Source: Deltaproteobacteria bacterium
Lineage (GTDB): Bacteria > Desulfobacterota > DSM-4660 > Desulfatiglandales > Desulfatiglandaceae
Reading direction: 5' to 3'
Length of the DNA: 8,944 nt
Assembly (NCBI GenBank): GCA_021159525.1
Contig: JAGHEC010000259.1
Span: 1-8,944 of the forward strand
Shown here: positions 1-7,005 of the stretch, piece by piece
Layout of the letters: every line of letters begins with the position of its first letter
Position numbering within the stretch: the stretch's first letter is position 1
Made by a program: the position numbers and the translations under genes
The notes under the pieces: model-generated
What the model saw: the letters and a program-made list of their open reading frames with translations, nothing else
Told to the model about the DNA's origin: nothing
Databases searched by the model: none

Positions 1-90
1 AGATCCACGGGACGAAAGTCTTGGCAAGAACGCTCAATTGGCCTTGGCAGGCGGGTGTCCCCCGCAGATAAGTCACTCAAGAGACCAGCC

Positions 91-135
91 CGGAGGCCCG
101 GAGCGGAAGAATTTTTCTTCCGCTCCGGGCCTCCG
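91..135 (-). terminator. Perfect 20-bp hairpin after hdrA, probable terminator or 3' stabiliser
   Basis: Positions 91-110 and 116-135 are exact reverse complements, giving a 20-bp GC-rich stem around a 5-nt A/T loop (one more A-T pair at 111/115 is possible). It begins 7 nt beyond the hdrA stop codon, the usual place for an end-of-operon signal. No T-tract follows on either strand, so it is not a textbook intrinsic terminator; it may work with Rho or protect the mRNA 3' end. A smaller hairpin (51-55 with 61-65) lies further downstream. The hairpin is certain; its role is inferred. Confidence 0.7.
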
Positions 136-142
136 CCGACAC

Positions 143-3100
143 TCAGAGACCTTTCTCTATCATGCCCATGATCTGGGAGGTCTCAAAACCTTTGAGGTGG
201 ATTGCCTCGGATCGGCAGGATGCCGTACAAAGACCGCACCCCTTGCAAATGGTTGACTCAATGGCCGCCTTGCCTGTTTTCTCATCGAATCGCGGGGCTG
301 AATAGGGACAGACGGCGATGCACACGCCGCACCGGCTGCACAAAACCGGGTCCACCCATGCCACCGTTCCGCTGACGGCAATGGTCTTTGCAGACAAAAG
401 CGTCACCGCACGGGCCGCCGCGGCCTGGGCCTGGGCAATGCTCTCGTCGATGGGTTTGGGGGAATGGGCCAGTCCGCAGACAAACACGCCGTCCGTGGCA
501 AAATCCACCGGACGCAATTTTACATGGGCCTCGGCGAAAAACCCGTCTTCGTTCTGCGAGACCTTGTAGAACCGGGACAGGGCATTGTCCGATTCAGGCA
601 CAATAGCCGAAGCCAGGACCAGAATATCCGCGGGGATGGCCATCTCCCTTCCCAGGACGCAATCCGTGAATCGGATGCATACCCCCTTGCCGTCCGGATC
701 CACACGCAAATCTTTCTCATGTTGGTAACGGACAAAAATAACCCCTTTCCTTCGGGCCTCCCGGTACAGATCTTCCCGGAGTCCATAGGGCCTCATGTCC
801 CGATAGAGGATAAAGACCTGTCTGGCCGGATCCCTTTTCTTGAATTCAAGGGCCGACGTGATGCTCTGGGTGCAGCAGACTTTTGAGCAGTAGGGACGTT
901 CCGGGATCCGGGATCCATAGCACTGCAAAAAGACCGCGGTGCGGACCTCGGCAAGGCGAAAATCCTTTTCCCTCAGCATCTTCTGAAAGGCAAGACCTGT
1001 GGTGACCGCGGGGGATTCTTTCAAAAAGGGATCCTCAGGCTGGTATTCTGATGCCCCGGCAGCCAGAATGGTGATGCCATGCTCAAGTATCCGGCTTTCC
1101 TTCGCCTGACGGATCTGGGTCCTGAAATTCCCGACAAATCCTTCCACTTCCGTGATCTCGGCGCCCAAAAAGACCTTGATCCGATAATCTTTTTCCACCG
1201 CCTCAATGAGAGCGTGCAGATATTGCCGGACATCTTCTCCCCGCCACGTCTTATGGAGGAATCGGGCGTGGCCCCCCAATGCCTTGTCCCGTTCCACCAG
1301 AAAGGTGTGATAACCCTGTTCGGCCAGATTTCGTGCCGCCTCCATCCCGGCGACCCCGCCCCCCACCACAAGGGCGGTCTGTTCGATATGAAGCACCGGT
1401 TCTGTCAGCGGCTCCAGCAGTTGGGCCTTGGCCACGCCCATCCGCACCAGGTCCTTTGCCTTCAGTGTGGCGGCATCGGGATCGTCCTTATGGACCCAGG
1501 CGCATTGGTTCCGGATATTAACCATTTCAAAGAGGTATTTGTTGAGGCCGGCGTTCACGAGGGTTTCCTGGAAGAGAGGTTCGTGGGTTTTGGGTGTGCA
1601 CGCAGCTACCACGACGCGGTTGAGACCCTTCTCCTTGATGACCTGAGACATTTTGTTCTGGGTATCCTGAGAGCAACTGAACATGTTGTCTTCCGCAAAT
1701 ACCACCCCGGGAAGGCCCCTTGCAAATTCCACGACCGCGGGTACATCCACGGTGCCCGCAATGTTGGTGCCGCAACGACAGACGAATACGCCAATGCGGA
1801 CCGACTCACCCCTGATATCCCGGGCCGGGATCGCCTCCTCGGTTTTGGTCAGGGTAAAACGGGATTCAGTGAGAAGACTCCCGGCAACACCTGCCGCAGC
1901 GCTGGAATCCACCACCGAGGTGGGGATGTCCTTGGGGGACTGGCAGGCGCCGGCCACGAAAATGCCGCGCCTTGATGTCTGCACCGGTCTGAAGCTGCCC
2001 GTACTGACAAAGCCGTACCGGTCCACCTCTATGCCCAGTTTATTCGCCAGATCCCGGACTTGGGGCGTTACGCCAAGGCCTACGGAGAGGACTACCATAT
2101 CAAAAGCCTCTTCTTTCCTGAGACCCTGTTCGTCAATATAGCGGATCCGGCTCATCCCGGTTGCTTCGTCTTGCTGGATGTAGGTGACCTTTGACTTGAT
2201 GAAGCGAACCCCCTGATCATATCTGGCACGGTTGTAGTATTTTTCAAAATCCTTTCCATTGGTGCGTATATCGATATAAAAGACGGCTGCATCCAGGTCC
2301 CCGTTGGCGTGTTCCTTGGCCAGCATGGCCTCCTTGACTGCATAGGTGCAGCACACCCCGGAGCAGTAGCCTCTCCCTTCCAGGTGCTCGTCTCTGGACC
2401 CGACGCACTGGAGCCAGGCGATCTTTTTGGGGTCTTTTTGGTCCGAGGGGCGGACCATATGCCCACGGTAAGGACCCGAGGCCGAGAGGATACGTTCAAA
2501 CTCCAGGCTGGTCACCACATTGGGATTTTTGCAGTACCCGTATGTATCGTGAACAGCGGGATCATAGGTCTCAACGCCCTCCGCCAGGATCACCGCACCC
2601 ACATGAAGGTTCAGTTCTCTTTCATGATCGTCGTAGCGGATGGCTCCGGCTGGACAGACCTTTTCGCAGTTGCCGCACTTGCCTCTGGTGAGCTTGAGGC
2701 AATGCGCCGGGTCAATGGCATATTTAAGGGGCACGGCCTGAGCGTACTTTACGTAAATGGCCTTTCGCGTCCCCATGCCCGCGTCATATTCATCGGGTAC
2801 TTTTTTGGGGCACTTTTCAGCACAGGCCCCGCAGGCAATGCATTTGTCCATATCCACATACCGAGGGTGCTGAATGAGGACAACCTCGAAATTGCCTTCC
2901 TCGCCCGAGATGGCGCTTACTTCAGAAAGGGTGTGCAGCTCAATATTGATGTGCCGGCCGACCTCGACCAGTTTGGGCGAGATGATTCACATGGCACAAT
3001 CATTGGTGGGGAATGTCTTGTCGAGCTGGGACATCATCCCGCCAATGGAGCTGGATCGCTCCACCAGATGCACATAGTACCCCGAATTTGCCATATCCAG

Positions 3101-3166
3101 AGCGGCCTGCATCCCGCTGATGCCGCCCCCTACAACCAGGACGGAACCCAGTTTTTGTGTCGACAT
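143..3166 (-). CDS. hdrA: HdrA-like flavoprotein with two FAD modules, selenocysteine-containing
   Basis: Heterodisulfide reductase subunit A-like iron-sulfur flavoprotein, 1007 residues, cytoplasmic electron hub of an Hdr-type complex. The start is ATG 3164-3166, with AGGAG 6 nt upstream and 12 nt after the hdrB stop. An in-frame TGA at 2987-2989 is codon 60 and is read as selenocysteine (NDCAMU, then IISPKLVEVGRH). Domains in order: first FAD fold (GGGISGM, 13-19); ferredoxin insert (Cys 109/112/115/119 and 156/164/167/171); HdrA motifs LQCVGSRD (252-259) and YCSGVCC (267-273); a domain resembling the usual HdrA N-terminus (CRCG 463-465, CSQ 498, AACTP 523); second FAD fold (GGGVAGM, 602-608) with its own CYGSR and YCSKVCC; C-terminal two-cluster ferredoxin (943-953 and 974-984). 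It is much longer than simple HdrA and resembles two HdrA units joined, as in the large BamE-type proteins. A caller treating TGA as stop would wrongly begin at GTG 2857 and lose 103 residues. Confidence 0.93.
2954..2989 (-). other. UGA selenocysteine codon with SECIS-like hairpin
   Basis: The UGA (2987-2989) lies inside hdrA. Fifteen nt further along the mRNA begins a stem CUGGUC (2966-2971) pairing, with two G-U pairs, to GGCCGG (2954-2959) around the 6-nt loop GAGGUC. The loop starts with G, contains GGU, and begins about 22 nt after the UGA. Bacterial SECIS elements recognised by SelB characteristically place a small hairpin with an early loop G roughly 16-37 nt downstream of UGA, so placement and shape fit. 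Conserved HdrA sequence continues unbroken on both sides. No selA, selB, selC or selD is in the window. Confidence 0.85.
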
Positions 3167-3178
3167 AACCTGCTCCTG

Positions 3179-4045
3179 TTATAAAAACGACCGAATGGGG
3201 TCAATGTTGATGTAATTTTGTTTTAGCCCCAGATCCTCTCCGCGGATCCCCATGCACAGGCCCAGCAACTGGGGATAAAGAATTGACGGGAGGGCCTTTT
3301 CCAGCCTCCCCTCGGACAGCAGCCGACGTTGGACCTGATCAAACTGCAACTGGCAATACGGGCATGCGGTACACAGACAATGTGCGCCCGCGGCAATGCC
3401 GCTGCGGATCTTGTTTCGGGTGAGCTCCGAGGATATTGGATCGTTGACGCCTGTCAGGGGGGCCCCGCAACAATTGAGCTTTTCGCTCCAGCCCACGCTT
3501 TCCGCACCGGTTATACGGATGAGTTCATCAAAAAGCGAGGGTGCGATAGGGTCGTCAAATCCCGTAATCCGGCTTGGCCGAAGGGCGTGACAGCCGTAGT
3601 GGGCCGCGACCTTGAGACCGCTTATCTGGATGGTCACGGCCTTATTCAAGGCCTCCCGCCCCACAGCGTGGTACAAGACGGAAAGGATGTGCGTGACCTC
3701 AACGCGTCCCTCGTAGGAAAGACCCTGTTGTCCGAGGAGGCGGTTGATCTCTTCTTTGAGGGACGTGTCCCCTTTCAACTGGTACTGGGCTTCCTTAAAT
3801 GTCCCGAAGCCGCACTGGCACAGAACAAGGATATGGCGCCCGTCCCTTTCGGCAATGGCCATGTTTCGGGCTGCGGATAGGAGAAAGGCCTTCTGGTCCA
3901 CATTCCTGAGAGGATATCCGCAACAAGTGAATTCACGGCAATCCACAAGGTCTACCCCCAACCGGCCCAGGACCAACCGTGAAGTATGCTCATATTGCGG
4001 GAGCCTGGCAGGGGTCTGGCAGCCTGTAAAAAATGCGTATCTCAT
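3179..4045 (-). CDS. hdrB: HdrB-like subunit with two CCG domains
   Basis: Heterodisulfide reductase subunit B-like protein, 288 residues, normal for HdrB. In methanogens HdrB carries two non-cubane [4Fe-4S] clusters that cleave the CoM-CoB disulfide; in bacteria lacking those thiols the substrate of HdrB relatives is mostly unknown. Two CCG domains are visible: Cys9, Cys41-Cys42-Gly43, then Cys76/Cys78; and Cys152, Cys192-Cys193-Gly194, then Cys228-x2-Cys231. The second domain is canonical. In the first, the closing CxxC is replaced by CQCG (76-79), so one expected ligand is missing or moved. Two extra cysteines (223, 225) precede the second CxxC. The start ATG 4043-4045 has GAGG 7 nt upstream. 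The stop is 12 nt from the hdrA start, implying co-translation. HdrC-type clusters are supplied by the upstream membrane protein. Confidence 0.9.
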   Translation of the reverse strand: MRYAFFTGCQTPARLPQYEHTSRLVLGRLGVDLVDCREFTCCGYPLRNVDQKAFLLSAARNMAIAERDGRHILVLCQCGFGTFKEAQYQLKGDTSLKEEINRLLGQQGLSYEGRVEVTHILSVLYHAVGREALNKAVTIQISGLKVAAHYGCHALRPSRITGFDDPIAPSLFDELIRITGAESVGWSEKLNCCGAPLTGVNDPISSELTRNKIRSGIAAGAHCLCTACPYCQLQFDQVQRRLLSEGRLEKALPSILYPQLLGLCMGIRGEDLGLKQNYINIDPIRSFL

Positions 4046-4066
4046 GGGTTCGCCTCATATTTGCGA

Positions 4067-4092
4067 CATTAAACGTTAATGTGTTAATTAAC
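4067..4092. promoter_or_regulatory. Paired AT-rich palindromes upstream of hdrB
   Basis: In the 97-bp gap between the membrane subunit gene and hdrB there are two adjacent dyads: CATTAA-acg-TTAATG (4067-4081) and the perfect 10-bp palindrome GTTAATTAAC (4083-4092). Both contain TTAA/TTAAT half-sites. They sit 20-50 bp upstream of the hdrB start codon, beyond its ribosome binding site, where an operator or internal promoter could lie. The dyads are seen directly; a regulatory role is a guess, since AT-rich DNA yields such palindromes fairly easily. Confidence 0.3.
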
Positions 4093-4138
4093 TATTGAAT
4101 GCTGACAAGGGGAAGACAGCCTTTTTGAGATGTTGCGG

Positions 4139-4154
4139 CAGGCTATGCAGCCTG
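4139..4154 (-). other. Small hairpin across the stop codon of the membrane subunit gene
   Basis: CAGGCT (4139-4144) and AGCCTG (4149-4154) form a perfect 6-bp stem with a 4-nt loop overlapping the TAG stop (4143-4145). No U-run follows on the minus-strand transcript, so it is unlikely to be a full terminator. It could modulate translation or processing between the first and second genes. Confidence 0.25.
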
Positions 4155-5927
4155 TTGCCAGGGTCCTCTTTGACCAACGGTGGTTGAGGGTCCCTTGAGG
4201 GCCATGACCTTAAGACGGTAGAGGATGTCTGTCACCTCCACCTGCTGGGGACAATGCTCCTGGCACTGATAACAGGTCGTGCACGCCCAGAGCATCTCCG
4301 AGGCACAGACGTGGTCCAGCAGGCCAAGACCCAGGCTGTATATGATTTGATGGGGAAGGAGCCCCAGTGCCGCCTGCGGGGTTTCAAACTGGGCGACTAC
4401 CGGGCATACGGTTGTACAGTTCTGACACCCAAAGCAGCTCAGGAAGGAATCGGCGCTTTGGAAAAAATCCAATCCCGACCCCCTTTTCCCGTCAAGGGTA
4501 AGGGGGACGTCTTGAGGTCCGCAACAGGATTTCCATGAGTCCATTATGGATTGTCTTGCAGCTTGCAAAGGTTTTTCATAGGCATCCGCGGGAATCCTTT
4601 CCTTTTGAAGCCCCCGGACAAAGGAAAAAGTCGAGAGCATGAGGGGCTGTCCCTCGGCCTGCCCCTGCACCAGATCCTCACGCACATTGACCCACAAGCG
4701 CCTCAGATCAATGCCCGAAGGACATACGACCGTGCAGCGGTCGCAATTGGTGCAGATGATAATGCCCTCTCGAACGGCCTTCATTTCAGAATCCGAAAGT
4801 GTTTTGCCCCCGGCCAGGCGTCTAAGCATCTCCAGCCTCTCGGATGGAAGGATGGCCGCATTGGCCATGGCCTCGAAGGCAGGCACGGATGAACAGCGCA
4901 GGCTGCATGTCCCGCAGCGGGCGCAGGCATCCAGCGCCAGCATCTGGCGTGTGGCGGCGTTGGCCGAAAGCGCCCCCTTCGGATCCGTAACCGCATTGCT
5001 GAGAAGGCTCAACGGCGTAGCGATGATGTGGAACATTTTGCTGAAAGGCAGGTACGCCAGGCCGAAAAAGCAGGCCAGAATATGGATGGTCCACAGAATG
5101 TTCGCCGCGGAGATGTCCTCAAGGAAACTTGCCACAGGCCGCATGACGCGGGACAACCCATATCCCACAAAGGCCCATTCGGATGCAGAATGGCACCCCT
5201 GACAGCTCGTCTCATGGATTTCCAGTCCCTGTGCCATCAGCCCGGGCTCAACCGGGCCATTCATATTGGGAGAAAAGACCCCCATCTCCTTTGTCCAGTA
5301 GGCCTCCAGGGCCTGGAGTTCCTGAGTGTCGTCTGTGTCCGCATATTCCTCCACCATGCGATTGAAATCGCTGTAGGAGAGAATCTTGGCCCCTTCAAGG
5401 AAGAATCCCGAAAGGATGACAACTCCGACGATGCAGAGGGCATACCGGTCCGCGGCGGTGGTCCTGAGGCGGGGAACCCTGCCTCGCTGCCGGCGGTAAA
5501 CCGCCATAACAACACCTGCAGCCACCATGAGGCCAAACATGCCGCGAAGAAAAAAGTAGGGGTTGAGCGTGGACGCGTAATTGTCGAAAAGAGACGAGCT
5601 GATGCAATTCTCCAAGGCGTGCATCAGGATGAGGAGCATGAATCCCCAGAAGATCAGCATGTGCATGGCCCACCGGTAGGCGCTTTCTTTCAGAATCCTC
5701 CTCTGAAAGAAGATATCCAAAACGAGGCACCTTAAAAGGGCCGTCACCCGAGGGGTAAACAGCGTCTGCAGAATGCCTGCCAGGGCCTGGCCTAGACGCT
5801 TGCCCATGCCCAAGGGCGTTTGGGAGTCCACGATATGGCCGGAGAACCACAGGTGCACTTTGTATGCAAGGCCAATGGTAAAAACAGCAAGAGAGCCGTA
5901 AAGCAAAAAATCAAAAAACATGTCCAT
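4143..5927 (-). CDS. Membrane Hdr subunit: NarI-type cytochrome b, heme c site and two HdrC-like modules
   Basis: A 594-residue integral membrane electron-transfer protein. About five membrane helices are visible (roughly 5-27, 87-105, 123-143, 163-181, 275-295). His89/His103 and His282/His300 lie at the helix positions used for the two b hemes of NarI-type proteins, the second pair with NarI-like spacing of 18. Positive charges in loops 1-2 and 3-4 place them in the cytoplasm, so the 4-5 loop is periplasmic; it holds CQGCH (242-246), a heme c site. The cytoplasmic C-terminal half has four CxxCxxCxxxC motifs (335-345, 392-402, 498-508, 549-559), equal to two HdrC subunits in tandem. No catalytic CCG domain is present; the separate HdrB supplies it. 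The second methionine (Met3) is better spaced from the upstream GAGG than Met1 and may be the true start. Likely role: electron exchange between menaquinone or a periplasmic cytochrome c and HdrAB. It differs from QmoC (single HdrC part, shorter) and from DsrK/TmcB/EMO types (CCG domain in the same chain). Confidence 0.88.
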   Translation of the reverse strand: MDMFFDFLLYGSLAVFTIGLAYKVHLWFSGHIVDSQTPLGMGKRLGQALAGILQTLFTPRVTALLRCLVLDIFFQRRILKESAYRWAMHMLIFWGFMLLILMHALENCISSSLFDNYASTLNPYFFLRGMFGLMVAAGVVMAVYRRQRGRVPRLRTTAADRYALCIVGVVILSGFFLEGAKILSYSDFNRMVEEYADTDDTQELQALEAYWTKEMGVFSPNMNGPVEPGLMAQGLEIHETSCQGCHSASEWAFVGYGLSRVMRPVASFLEDISAANILWTIHILACFFGLAYLPFSKMFHIIATPLSLLSNAVTDPKGALSANAATRQMLALDACARCGTCSLRCSSVPAFEAMANAAILPSERLEMLRRLAGGKTLSDSEMKAVREGIIICTNCDRCTVVCPSGIDLRRLWVNVREDLVQGQAEGQPLMLSTFSFVRGLQKERIPADAYEKPLQAARQSIMDSWKSCCGPQDVPLTLDGKRGSGLDFFQSADSFLSCFGCQNCTTVCPVVAQFETPQAALGLLPHQIIYSLGLGLLDHVCASEMLWACTTCYQCQEHCPQQVEVTDILYRLKVMALKGPSTTVGQRGPWQQAA

Positions 5928-6034
5928 AATCCTCGTTTGTTATTTTCCAAGGCGGCCCAAACAAGTCCGGAGGCCTCTCCTGCCAGCCGGAGCATCCATT
6001 CAGGGCCTGGCCTTCCCTTCACATGCAGTCGATT

Positions 6035-6098
6035 GACCTTCCTGTCCTGAACATTATTTCCGGACAGGCCAAGGAAGGATTGTCCTCATAAGAAGGTC
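6035..6098 (-). promoter_or_regulatory. Nested inverted repeats in the leader of the hdr genes
   Basis: About 110-170 bp upstream of the first hdr gene are two perfect 7-bp inverted repeats: CCTGTCC (6041-6047) with GGACAGG (6062-6068), and, outside it, GACCTTC (6035-6041) with GAAGGTC (6092-6098). If transcription starts further right, the minus-strand leader could fold into an outer stem enclosing an inner hairpin. A TTATAA-like box lies near 6120-6125 but lacks a well-spaced -35 element, so no promoter is called. Pairing is seen; function is speculative. The rest of 5928-6120 shows nothing recognisable. Confidence 0.25.
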
Positions 6099-6120
6099 CT
6101 GCCCATGCAAAAACCTCCCC

Positions 6121-6618
6121 TTATAAGATGAACCGCACCATTTTTCGTCCAGGCGCTGCCCATCCCGTCAGAGCTTTCCAAGTGCGGTGGATTTGGTTTA
6201 GGGGGATATGTCGCATTGATGGGACAAAACCCGCTCTGTATAGGGGCGGCAGTATCTTATATAGCGCCCTGCGTGTCAAGCACAATTCAGGCGCAAATGG
6301 TCCGGACAGGCTTGGTTCAAAGTCGATTGTAGGGCCTTGAAGAAAGATCCTTATATCCAGCCACCGCAACATCCCCGCCGGGGAGGTAAGGGCGATGGCG
6401 TTGCTCATGGCTGTGGCGCAATCGGGCGTGTCTTCAAAGAGACTGGATTTGCGGACCACATTGACGGCGATGGGAAGGGTGATGAGCCTGACCGGCGGCC
6501 TTTGGGCAAAACGCACAGGGATGGTCCGTTTCCCTGATCCGATGTCGTCCCGATAATCAAAGATGTTGCCGACCAGCCCCACATTTTGTTTTTTGCGCTT
6601 GACAACGCCTTGTTTCAT
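6121..6618 (-). pseudogene. Decayed reading frame, possibly a UbiA-family prenyltransferase remnant
   Basis: A 165-codon open frame with strongly G/C-ending codons in roughly its first 85 codons, as in neighbouring real genes, and more random codon use afterwards. ATG 6616-6618 has no ribosome binding site and a stop lies just upstream. Residues about 20-40 read IFDYRDDIGSGKRTIPVRF, resembling the second Asp-rich motif region of UbiA-type prenyltransferases (DxxxD, then G(K/R)RT(L/I)PVR). The following LITLPIAVNVVRK and AMSNAIAL fit loosely to the family's C-terminal part. The expected first Asp motif and most membrane helices are missing, so an intact enzyme (normally about 290-320 residues, nine helices) is excluded. 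I read it as an internally deleted, N-truncated remnant; an unrelated short protein or chance frame remains possible. Confidence 0.35.
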
Positions 6619-6628
6619 AGGGACTAAT
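6599..6628 (+). promoter_or_regulatory. Possible sigma70-type promoter for the small gene at 6660
   Basis: A perfect TTGACA box (6599-6604) is followed after 18 bp by ACTAAT (6623-6628), a weak -10 match (4 of 6, lacking the important second A). This would start transcription near 6635, giving a leader of about 25 nt that carries the strong Shine-Dalgarno of the downstream gene. The position is sensible; the -10 is poor. Confidence 0.35.
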
Positions 6629-6659
6629 CACCGGAAAAAGAAAAGGAGGAGGAGAACTT

Positions 6660-6872
6660 ATGGATCCTGAAACAATTATGGATAGTTTGTCGAAGGAATT
6701 GAATGTTGCGATAAAAGCAATGGCCAAAGCAAAGGATGTAAATGAAAAAGAGGTTTACAGCAGGATTGTAAAGAATTTATGCGACTCTTTGGGTGTGTTT
6801 TTTGATCTGGCAAGCGAAATAATGGGACTTGATTCAGGCGATGATTTAGAAAGTGAAAACTTGCCTTTTTGA
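6660..6872 (+). CDS. Small acidic helical protein of unknown function
   Basis: A 70-residue protein that I do not recognise. The start ATG 6660-6662 is preceded by an almost perfect Shine-Dalgarno (AAAGGAGG, about 6642-6650) in an A/G-rich leader, the strongest translation signal in the window and the main reason to accept it. The sequence is rich in Lys, Glu, Asp, Ala and Met without Pro until the end, suggesting one or two amphipathic helices (about residues 5-25 and 28-55), then an acidic tail (DSGDDLESENLPF). It has one cysteine (about 41), no signal peptide and no membrane segment, so it is probably cytoplasmic. It is the only plus-strand gene here and is visibly AT-richer in codon use than its neighbours, which hints at a different origin. 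It converges on the radical SAM gene with a 133-bp gap showing no clear terminator. Confidence 0.7.
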   Translation: MDPETIMDSLSKELNVAIKAMAKAKDVNEKEVYSRIVKNLCDSLGVFFDLASEIMGLDSGDDLESENLPF

Positions 6873-7005
6873 GACCCCCCAAGCCCGATTATAATGTCTG
6901 GCTTTTTCAGACCAATGCGACGCAAAGCCCCTGCTGACAGGCAGCCTGCCACAGGCACAGAGATGAAAAAACAGCAGCATCGCGGAAAACAGCCGTCTGG
7001 ACGGA

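Noticed and set aside
1079..1975. A long plus-strand frame of 298 codons opposite hdrA
   Set aside because: It is antisense to conserved HdrA codons, resembles no protein family and has no ribosome binding site; it is a shadow of a GC-rich gene.
2855..2857. GTG start giving a 904-residue HdrA
   Set aside because: It cuts off the first FAD fold. Clear HdrA homology, a good ribosome binding site and tight spacing to hdrB support ATG 3164-3166 with TGA read as selenocysteine.
2987..2989. TGA as a nonsense mutation making hdrA a pseudogene
   Set aside because: The codon falls exactly at the known Cys/Sec position, the frame is open and conserved for hundreds of codons on both sides, and a SECIS-like hairpin follows. 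A random stop would be unlikely to meet all three conditions.
5028..5735. A plus-strand frame of 235 codons opposite the membrane subunit gene
   Set aside because: It lies wholly antisense to a gene with clear helices and Fe-S motifs, and is His/Arg/Pro-rich with no recognisable domain.
5940..6092. A minus-strand open frame upstream of the membrane subunit gene that looks protein-like
   Set aside because: It has no good start codon or ribosome binding site and runs on into the membrane subunit gene out of frame. It could be a remnant but cannot be supported.
6890..6895. Perfect TATAAT box between the small gene and the radical SAM gene
   Set aside because: On the plus strand the only nearby -35 (TTGAGA) is 15 bp away and it would fire into a convergent gene. 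The site is near-palindromic and AT-rich, so probably chance.
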